From NCBI RefSeq assembly GCF_017355525.1, contig NZ_CP067395.1:4123001-4187000 (forward strand): a DNA stretch of 64,000 nt, in the 5' to 3' direction. The position numbers were made by a program, and so were the translations under genes. Source of the DNA: Lysobacter enzymogenes (GTDB lineage Bacteria; Pseudomonadota; Gammaproteobacteria; Xanthomonadales; Xanthomonadaceae). A model generated the notes under the pieces. That model was given only the letters and a program-made list of their open reading frames with translations, did not search any database and was not told the origin of the DNA. Below, piece after piece: positions 39,843 through 46,570 of the stretch (positions are counted from its first letter, which is position 1; each line of letters starts with the position of its first letter).

Positions 39843-39863
39843 GCGGCGCAGGTTCGGCAGCTC

Positions 39864-40022
39864 CCTGTAGGAGCGGCGCGAGCCGCGATCGCGACACGTC
39901 GCTTAGCGCGAACGCTGGACAAAATCTCGCCATTCGCATCTCGCGACTCGGCGCAGTGCATTTGTCGGTGGCTTTCGCGGTTGTGCGATTGGCGCGGTCG
40001 CGGCTTGCGCCGCTCCTACAGG
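39864..40022. repeat. Family C inverted repeat, long loop
   Basis: cctgtaggagcggcgcgagc starts the left arm and gcggcttgcgccgctcctac ends the right arm (followed by agg), around an approximately 100-base non-coding middle. It lies between the small RNA terminator and the stop of the pilus tip gene. Confidence 0.9.
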
Positions 40023-40040
40023 TAGGCCATGCGGGATGCG

Positions 40041-41045
40041 TCAGTAGGTGACGGTGACTACGACCGTGTCGGTGTAGCTCCCCGGCGTTGCCGTCTGCGG
40101 CGCTACCCGGCCGTACACCGTCTGCGATTGCGCCGTACCCGTGCCGGTGCCGGCGACCGTGTCGGTGCCCAAGGTCGTGCCCCAGCGCTGGCTGCGGCCG
40201 CTGTCGCGGTACAGCTCGTACGGGACGAACAGGCCGCCGGCGCTGCGCATGCGGCGGATGTTGCCGCTGGCGTTGAGGCCGTTGCCGATGCCGAGTTGCC
40301 AGGCGGTGCGGCCGGTGCAGGTCAGGCCGATCGCGGTGGTGCGGTCGACGTTGCTGAGGATCCGTCCCGGCACGTTGCCGAAGGCGAGGTCGGGCACCGG
40401 CTTCGGGCTCAGCGCGCAGGCGTTGGGCACCGAGCCGGAGACGGTGAAGGGGATCGTGCTCGCGGTGCCGGTGCTGCCGCCGCTGATGCACGAGGCGGGC
40501 ATCGGCGGGGTGCCCAGCAACGCTTCGGCGAACTGGAATTCGATCTTGGTGTCGGCCGCGGCGGTGAAGCGGTTGGTGTAGGTGCCGGCGTTGAGCGCGG
40601 TCTGCGTGGGGATGCGGCCGTACAAGGTGGCGGTGAGGGTCTGGCTGCCGCCGAGCAGCGGCACGTCGTAGTCGAACTGCAGCGGCAGGAAATTCGGCAC
40701 GGTGGCGTTGCCGCGCGCGCCCCAGATCTGGGTGCGCGCGCTGTCGGTGTAAAGCTGCATCTGCAAGGGGTCGGAGAAGCCGTTGATCATGCGCCGCGGC
40801 GCCAAGGTGCCGCCGCCGTCGGTGCCGCTGAAAATGCTCACGCACATGTTGACCCGCGCCTTGGCCAGCAGCGACAGCGCGCCGGTGGTGCAGGTGACGG
40901 TGAGGGTCGCAGTGGCGTCGGTCTGCGCGCCGTTGGTCGGCGCGAACGCGAGGTTGGTCATGCTGCCGGTGCAACTGGTCGCCGCCTGCGCCGGCGCGGT
41001 CCAGGCGAGTGCGGCCAGCAGCGCGAACATGCATCGCAAGCCCAT
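40041..41045 (-). CDS. Spore-coat-U double-domain protein, probable pilus tip adhesin
   Basis: 334 residues with a signal peptide (1-21, AQA). Two SCPU domains are in tandem: the first from about 22 to 170 (with ARTQIWGARGN, TLTATLYGRIPTQ and YTNRFT), the second from about 185 to the end (ACALSPKPVPDLAFG, SQRWGTTLGT, TVYGRVAPQ and a final YTDTVVVTVTY). The terminal donor-strand-like beta strand is characteristic of archaic chaperone-usher pilus subunits. Its double-domain form and last place in the operon suggest the tip (CsuE-like). A GTG at 41198 overlapping the usher stop would give a longer form. Confidence 0.87.
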   Translation of the reverse strand: MGLRCMFALLAALAWTAPAQAATSCTGSMTNLAFAPTNGAQTDATATLTVTCTTGALSLLAKARVNMCVSIFSGTDGGGTLAPRRMINGFSDPLQMQLYTDSARTQIWGARGNATVPNFLPLQFDYDVPLLGGSQTLTATLYGRIPTQTALNAGTYTNRFTAAADTKIEFQFAEALLGTPPMPASCISGGSTGTASTIPFTVSGSVPNACALSPKPVPDLAFGNVPGRILSNVDRTTAIGLTCTGRTAWQLGIGNGLNASGNIRRMRSAGGLFVPYELYRDSGRSQRWGTTLGTDTVAGTGTGTAQSQTVYGRVAPQTATPGSYTDTVVVTVTY

Positions 41046-41117
41046 GCGTCGCAGGTCTATGCGCAGCGAGTCCGGGCGCGGTTGGCGCACGCGGTCGCGT
41101 GGGATTCGCTCGTCCGC

Positions 41118-41150
<33 letters not shown>

Positions 41151-41194
41151 GCGCGCCGGCGCGTTCGCCGCTGCCGCGGTGCGCGCGAACGCGC

Positions 41195-43612
41195 TCACCG
41201 CGCCGCCTCGCGCGCGCACGCCAGCGGCCCGAGCCGGGCGATGCCCTGCGCGTCGGCGGGGTAGTCGAAGCGCACCACGCATTCGCCGCCGTCGGGCAGG
41301 CGCACGCGCAACTCGTTGCGTTCCAGCAGCTGTTCCAGATAAGTCTCGCCGTCGTAGCCGACGGTGGCGCGTTCGCCGTTGCCGCTGAGCACTTCGCTGC
41401 CGAGCGGCAACGGCGCGCCGGCGGCGTCGCGCAGGCTCAGCACCGCGGCGCGGATCTTGTCGATCTTGAAGCGCACCACGGTGCCGGAGCGGTCGCGCGG
41501 CGTGGCCAGCGTTTCGACCCGATCCAGCCGGGTGTCGGCCGGCAGTTCCATCGGATCGATGCCGATGCGGTTGCGCTGCCACGCGTTGAGCGGCGTCACC
41601 AGCAGCACGCCGTCGGCGTCGGTGCGGCCGAACGGGCGGTTCTCGAGCAGCACCGGCACGCCGGGCACGCCGGTCGAGACCACCGCGAACGCGTCGCTGA
41701 CGTTGCGCGCGGCGAAGCCGTGGCCGCCCATCCACACCAGCGCGCCGCTGGCGCTGGCGTAGCCGTAGTCGCGCGAACCCTGGCGCGCGTAGCCGAGGTT
41801 GAAGCGGCCGGCATCGGTCAGCCACGCCGCTTCGGCCAGGCCGCCTTCTTCGCCGTCGCCGCCGCGTGCCTGCAGGCGCCAGCCGAAGCCGCCGTCGCCG
41901 GGCACCGGGCGCGTCAGGTCGATCGCGCCCTGGTCGAGGCCGGCGGCGCGCTGCGCCGAGACGCTGAGCTGGGTGCCGGGGCGCGCGGGATCGGCTCGCA
42001 GGTTGAGGTTGAAGCCGAGGTACACGGTGCGGTCGCGGCTGCGGTCGAGGTTCTGGTTGTACGACAGGCTCAGCGACGCGCGGGTGCCGAGGTTGCGGCT
42101 CCAGGTCGCGCCGGCGTAGCGCGCCGGTTCTTCGCCGCGATAGACCAGCCGCACGTAGTTCAGGCCGAGGCTGCCGATGCGCGCATCGCTCCAGCCGATC
42201 ACCGCGCGTTCGCTGACCCGCGGCGCGCCCAGGCCGTAACGCGAGGCGAGGTCGCGGTAATCGCCGTGGGTGCGCTGGGTATCGGCGGCGAAGTTGAAGC
42301 GGCCGTTGCTCCAGTTGTAGGCCGCGGTGTATTGCCAGCCGGCATCGCCGCCGTCGCGGCCGTGGCTCAGCGACGCGCCGAACACGCCGGCTTGCCCGAG
42401 CAGCCAGGCCGCGCCGACACCGCCGTTGACCACGCCATCGCCGCCTTCGCCGTGGGCCTGGAAGGTGAAGCGGTCGCTGACGCCGTAGCGCAGGTCGGCG
42501 CTGAGCAAGGGGTCGCTGCCGTATTCGAACGAACGCAGCGCGTAGGCCTCGCGCGCGACGCCGAGGCTCACCGACCAGTCTGACAAACCCTTCGCGAGCA
42601 GCTGTTGCGCGGCGTAGAACGGAAAGTCGAGCGTGCGGGTGCGGCCGAACGCGTCGGTGACCACCAGCTGCGCGCTGCCGGCGCCGGTGATGCCGGGAAT
42701 GGTGGTCAGCTGGAACGGCCCGGGCGCGACTTCGCCGCTGTATTGGCGCAGGCCGTTGACGTACAGGTCCACCGCCGACGGCACCGCGACTTCGCCGACC
42801 AAGGTCGGCAGCGGCGTAGTGATGCGATACGGCTGCAGGCCGAAATCGCGGCCGAAGCGCACGCCGCCCAGGCGCAGCGGGCGGGTCCAGTCGAGCTGGC
42901 CGCTGACCACGTCGCCGACGGTCACGGCGAACATCGATTCGGGCCGCGACCAGCGCCAGCTGGTGTCCAGGCGGATCGAATCGGTGCGCCGCGGCGCGCC
43001 GTCTTCGCGGTAGTGGCGGATCACGCCGGTCTGACTGAAGACTCCATCGCCGAGCCCGAACGCGCGCGCTTCGACGAACGCGGTGGCGTTGTCGCTGCGG
43101 TCGTCGCGGCTGGCGTAGAGGTCGTAGTTGAGCAACAGCCCCGGCGAGGCGCTGGCCTTGGGCACGTCGGCGCCGGGCGCGTTGAGGCGGCTGACGCGCA
43201 GGTCCAGCAAGGCCAGCGGCGCGTCGATGGCGACGCGCTGTTGCGTCGCGTCGAAGCGCACGCTGACGCCGGGCAGGGTGTCGGGTGCGAGCGTGTCGCC
43301 GCTGTCGCGGTCGTTCAGGGCGAAGCCGATCGCGCGCAAGGTGGCGACGCTGGCGTAGAGCCGGCCGTCGCGCAGTTCGAACGGTTGCGGCGCGCCGTAC
43401 GCGGTCTGGTTGAGGCTGACTTCGAGGTACACGGCCATGTTCGCGGCCTGCGCCGCGGCCGCGGCGGCGTTGACCGGACGCGCGATGTCGGCCGCGTCGA
43501 ACGACGCCGGCGATGCGGCGCGGCTCAGTTGCGACGCCAGGAGCAGGCCGGCCGGCATGGCTTCAGCGAGCCGGCGGGTCCAGCGCCAGCGCCTGCTCGT
43601 TGGGTTCGCCAT
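41195..43612 (-). CDS. Outer membrane usher of archaic chaperone-usher pilus
   Basis: 805 residues. The start at 43612 has gcgagga upstream and gives a signal peptide ending near SRAAS; it overlaps the chaperone stop. An N-terminal domain (VYLEVSLNQ...) is followed by a beta-barrel with RFGRDFGLQPYRITTPLPTLVGEVAVPSAVDLYVNG (key words PYxITTPxPxxxGxxxVPSxVDLYVNG). The plug, and C-terminal domains with PFGRTDADGVLLVTPLNAWQRNRIGID, complete it. This matches FimD/CsuD-type ushers. It threads folded subunit-chaperone complexes through the outer membrane. Confidence 0.95.
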   Translation of the reverse strand: MANPTSRRWRWTRRLAEAMPAGLLLASQLSRAASPASFDAADIARPVNAAAAAAQAANMAVYLEVSLNQTAYGAPQPFELRDGRLYASVATLRAIGFALNDRDSGDTLAPDTLPGVSVRFDATQQRVAIDAPLALLDLRVSRLNAPGADVPKASASPGLLLNYDLYASRDDRSDNATAFVEARAFGLGDGVFSQTGVIRHYREDGAPRRTDSIRLDTSWRWSRPESMFAVTVGDVVSGQLDWTRPLRLGGVRFGRDFGLQPYRITTPLPTLVGEVAVPSAVDLYVNGLRQYSGEVAPGPFQLTTIPGITGAGSAQLVVTDAFGRTRTLDFPFYAAQQLLAKGLSDWSVSLGVAREAYALRSFEYGSDPLLSADLRYGVSDRFTFQAHGEGGDGVVNGGVGAAWLLGQAGVFGASLSHGRDGGDAGWQYTAAYNWSNGRFNFAADTQRTHGDYRDLASRYGLGAPRVSERAVIGWSDARIGSLGLNYVRLVYRGEEPARYAGATWSRNLGTRASLSLSYNQNLDRSRDRTVYLGFNLNLRADPARPGTQLSVSAQRAAGLDQGAIDLTRPVPGDGGFGWRLQARGGDGEEGGLAEAAWLTDAGRFNLGYARQGSRDYGYASASGALVWMGGHGFAARNVSDAFAVVSTGVPGVPVLLENRPFGRTDADGVLLVTPLNAWQRNRIGIDPMELPADTRLDRVETLATPRDRSGTVVRFKIDKIRAAVLSLRDAAGAPLPLGSEVLSGNGERATVGYDGETYLEQLLERNELRVRLPDGGECVVRFDYPADAQGIARLGPLACAREAAR

Positions 43613-44321
43613 TGATCCTCGCTTTCAAGGTGCCCGCGCCGTGCAGCGGGTCGGCCGGCACGCGCAGCGGCCAGCGCATGCGTTGGCCGGCCAGGGCATA
43701 GCCGAGCAGCCCCGGCGCCAGCGCATGGCGCGCGCCTTGCGCATCGACGAACACCGCATCGGCCAGTTGCGCGCGGCGGTCGCCGCGGTTGTCCACCGAC
43801 AGCCAGGCTTGCGCTCCTTCGAACTGGAACTGCGCGCGCAGCTGCGGCGCGCCCGCGGCGCCGTCGAGCGGGGCCAGGAACACCGGCACCGAATAGCGCA
43901 GCACGAATTGCAGGCCGGTTTGCTCCGGGGTCTGCGCCGGCGGCAATTCGTCGACGATCAAGCGGTAAGCGCCTTCGCGCGCGGGCGGCGCGCCGAGCCG
44001 GATCACCCGCACCAACTGGCGCGCGCCGGGCGCGAGTTCCAGCATCGGCGGGCTGATCGCCAGGCCGGGGTCGGGTTCGAGCCGCTCCTGGCCCTCATTC
44101 TGGGTCCAGCGGAACACCCGCACCTGCGCGCGCAGCGTCTCCTGGCCGGTGTTGCTGAGCCACAACGCGTCGGCGGGGCGCTCGCGGCTGAGGGTCAGCG
44201 TGGTCGGCGTGACCTGCAGCCCGGCGGCGGACGCCGCGGCGCCCGCGCCGGCCAGCGCGGTTGCGAGCGCGAGCCGGGAAGCGAGGCTGCGGAAGGGTGC
44301 TGCGCGCCGGCCGCCGCCCAT
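43563..44321 (-). CDS. Periplasmic pilus chaperone (archaic type)
   Basis: 252 residues with a signal peptide to about 33. LQVTPTTLTLSRERPADALWLSNTG is the first strand of the PapD-like fold. QVRVFRWTQNEG, the basic RQLVRVIRLG segment and AYRLIVDELPP follow, with the hydrophobic GLQFVLRYSVPVFLAP strand for donor-strand complementation. It caps subunits until they reach the usher. It lies between the major subunit gene (10-base gap) and the usher gene, which it overlaps by 50 bases. Confidence 0.93.
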   Translation of the reverse strand: MGGGRRAAPFRSLASRLALATALAGAGAAASAAGLQVTPTTLTLSRERPADALWLSNTGQETLRAQVRVFRWTQNEGQERLEPDPGLAISPPMLELAPGARQLVRVIRLGAPPAREGAYRLIVDELPPAQTPEQTGLQFVLRYSVPVFLAPLDGAAGAPQLRAQFQFEGAQAWLSVDNRGDRRAQLADAVFVDAQGARHALAPGLLGYALAGQRMRWPLRVPADPLHGAGTLKARINGEPNEQALALDPPAR

Positions 44322-44331
44322 CGCGCGGCGG

Positions 44332-44835
44332 TCAGTAGGTGATCGTGGCGATCACCACGTCATTGTAAGTACCAGCGGGAAAGTTGGCGCTGGGCGTGCG
44401 CCCGTACACCGGGATGTTGACCGCGGCGCCGGTGCCGCTGCCGGCCAGCACGTTGCCGCCCGCGCCGACGGTGCTGCCCCACACGTCGGTGGGGCCGCGC
44501 GCGGCGGCGCGGTAGAGCTGGTATGGCACCAGGTTGGCGCCGTTGGCCATCTTGCGGCTGTTGACGTCGGTGCCGTTCTGGCCGTTGTCCAGGCCGATGG
44601 TGTAGGCCGTGCCGGGCGTGCAGTTGACGGTCAGCTGGCCCTGCTGGTCGACGTTGGTGGCGCTGGACGACACGCTGCCGAAATTGACCGGCAACGGCGC
44701 GGTGGTGTGGATGTCGCAGACGCTGGTGATGGTGATGGTGACGTTGAGGTTGGCGGTGTCGGTCGCCGCGAACGCGGGGCCGGCGGCGGCCAGGGCGACG
44801 ACAGCGAGGAACAGACGGCTCGGGGTAAGACGCAT
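44332..44835 (-). CDS. Spore-coat-U domain major pilus subunit
   Basis: 167 residues. aggagaa sits a few bases before the ATG at 44835. The signal peptide ends AFAAT. A single SCPU domain follows, with LNVTITITSVCDI, VNCTPGTAYTIGLDNGQN, LVPYQLYRAA and the final strand YNDVVIATITY. The two Cys probably form the usual subunit disulfide. It is the first gene of the operon, as expected for the abundant rod subunit. A sigma-54-like promoter lies about 70-85 bases upstream of the start. Confidence 0.93.
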   Translation of the reverse strand: MRLTPSRLFLAVVALAAAGPAFAATDTANLNVTITITSVCDIHTTAPLPVNFGSVSSSATNVDQQGQLTVNCTPGTAYTIGLDNGQNGTDVNSRKMANGANLVPYQLYRAAARGPTDVWGSTVGAGGNVLAGSGTGAAVNIPVYGRTPSANFPAGTYNDVVIATITY

Positions 44836-44903
44836 GGTCGTTCTCCTGCGCACGCGGCGCATTAGGCGGGCGAGCTTTTGTGCCGGTTCTGCCTGTTTAG
44901 AAC

Positions 44904-44918
44904 GCATAAAACATGCCA
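44904..44918 (-). promoter_or_regulatory. Sigma-54-like (-24/-12) promoter of pilus operon
   Basis: Minus strand TGGCATG-TTTT-ATGC: GG and GC are separated by exactly ten bases, and TGGCAyG matches the -24 box. Transcription would begin near 44892, about 57 bases before the start codon. An 11-bp inverted repeat (gtgccggttct at 44880-44890 and agagccggcac at 44918-44928, one mismatch) encloses the promoter. Confidence 0.6.
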
Positions 44919-45181
44919 GAGCCGGCACCTTAACCAGCTGACTGACGGGCAAGGGTGATGCCTTTCACGGGATGGGGGAGCGCACCTGTTCAGCCGCATA
45001 TTTGCGATGCGAATCACAAAACATGAGTGACGTATCTGGACTTCCGTACTCGACCCGTGCCGTCGCTAACTGTGCGTTCGCGTCGTAAAAGTGAGCGAGC
45101 GTGAGCGGCCCTTGTGCGCCGGCGAGGGCGACGCCAAGATGCCGGTCCGCGGATGCGCTCCGCGCCAGAGCCTCCGCCCGC

Positions 45182-46447
45182 ATGCCTCTCGTTCGACGCG
45201 CCAGCGCTGCCGTGCTGACGATCGCCGCTGTGCTGGCGGCGGCCGGTTGCGGCCCGGAACCGGCCCCGGCCGACGCGGTGCCGACCTTGCCGGCGCAGGC
45301 GGTGACCCAATTGGTGTCCGACCTGCGCCGCAACGACCTGGCCGCCTACGCGCGCCACGCGGTGCCGCCGGAACTGCACCAGCGCCTGGAAACCGCCTGG
45401 GGCGAGGGCCGTACGGTGTGGCCGCTGACCGAGCTGCCGCTCGACGACCGCTTTCCTTCCTTCATCGCCGCGCTCGCCGAGCAGGACGCCGAACGCAAGC
45501 TGGTGGCGACGTATCGCCGCCAGTTCGCCGGCGCCGGCAGCGAACTGCAGTCGGCGGCCAAGACGCTGGGGCTGTTCGCGAGCCAGTACGTGCGCAGCGA
45601 GCCGGGGTACAGCGACACCGAGCGCGATCACCATGCGCAGTTGATCGAAGCGATCAGCGGCTGGGCGCAATCGGCTCCGCTGGGCGATTCGCAGCGGGCG
45701 CGCGAGGCGATACCCCAGTTGGTGTCGGCCGCGCGCGCGACCGGGCTGGCCGCGCCGGGCGCGTTCGCCAAGGCCGGCATGGACCGCAGCCTGCGCCGGC
45801 TCGGCCCGTTCGTGGAGCGGCTCAAGCAGGTGCTCGGCGAGTACGGCCTGAACCTCGATGCGGCGCTGGACAGCGTTGATGCGACCCTGGACGTGCAGAC
45901 CGGCGACACCGCCAAGGTGCGCATCCGCTATCAGGTCGGCGGCCAGCCGGTCGATGCCTATGTGCTGGTCGAGCGCATCGACGGCCGCTGGTACCTCAGC
46001 GACGTGCTGCGCCATGCCCGCGCCGAGGCCGAGGCGCCGGTGCAGGCGGCGCCGTCGGGGACGATGGCGCAACGGCTGGCGGCGCTGGCCAAGGTGCAGG
46101 CGCAAGCCCGCGCGCCTGCGGCGGTGGCGGCCAGGCCGGCGGGGGTCGCTGCGCCGGCGACGGCGCCGGTCGATCCGGTCGCGCCGCCTGCGGCGGATGC
46201 GCGCCCGGGCCCGGGCACGGTCAAACCGGCGCCGGCTGCGGCATCGGGCGACGCCCTGCCGGCCGCGCGGCCAGCGGTCGCCGAGTCCAAACCGGCCGAG
46301 ACGCCCGAAACCAAACCCGCCAGCGCCGGCAAACCGGTCGCGCCCGAGGCGAAAGCTGCCGGCAAGAACGTTCCGCCCGAGCCCAAGCCCGCCGCCAAGC
46401 CGGCGGCCCGGCCCGGCGCCGCCGGCGAGCCGCCCAAACCGCGCTGA
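45182..46447 (+). CDS. Lipoprotein with Ala/Pro-rich C-terminus
   Basis: 421 residues. The lipobox is AAGC (C23). The folded part (about 30-300) has mainly helical charged segments, with ERLKQVLGEYGLNLDAAL, LDVQTGDTAKVRIRYQVGGQPVDAYVLVERIDGRWYLSDVLRH (a beta-rich tail with R-x-R-Y...V-L-V-E-R-I-D-G-R-W-Y) and a conserved-looking WPLTELPLDDRFPSF. The last 120 residues are Ala/Pro/Lys low-complexity. I recognise no family. It could be an NTF2-like substrate protein, but this is only a hint from the WYL end. Confidence 0.75.
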   Translation: MPLVRRASAAVLTIAAVLAAAGCGPEPAPADAVPTLPAQAVTQLVSDLRRNDLAAYARHAVPPELHQRLETAWGEGRTVWPLTELPLDDRFPSFIAALAEQDAERKLVATYRRQFAGAGSELQSAAKTLGLFASQYVRSEPGYSDTERDHHAQLIEAISGWAQSAPLGDSQRAREAIPQLVSAARATGLAAPGAFAKAGMDRSLRRLGPFVERLKQVLGEYGLNLDAALDSVDATLDVQTGDTAKVRIRYQVGGQPVDAYVLVERIDGRWYLSDVLRHARAEAEAPVQAAPSGTMAQRLAALAKVQAQARAPAAVAARPAGVAAPATAPVDPVAPPAADARPGPGTVKPAPAAASGDALPAARPAVAESKPAETPETKPASAGKPVAPEAKAAGKNVPPEPKPAAKPAARPGAAGEPPKPR

Positions 46448-46570
46448 GCCGCGCCGGCCGGCGCGGCGGGTGACAACGGTGTCGCCATCCGGGGCAGCCG
46501 GTGGTCCCGTCGCCGGCGGCCTGCGCCGCGGCCCGCGGTCCGGGGCGCGGTTCCGGGCCGAATAGGCATA

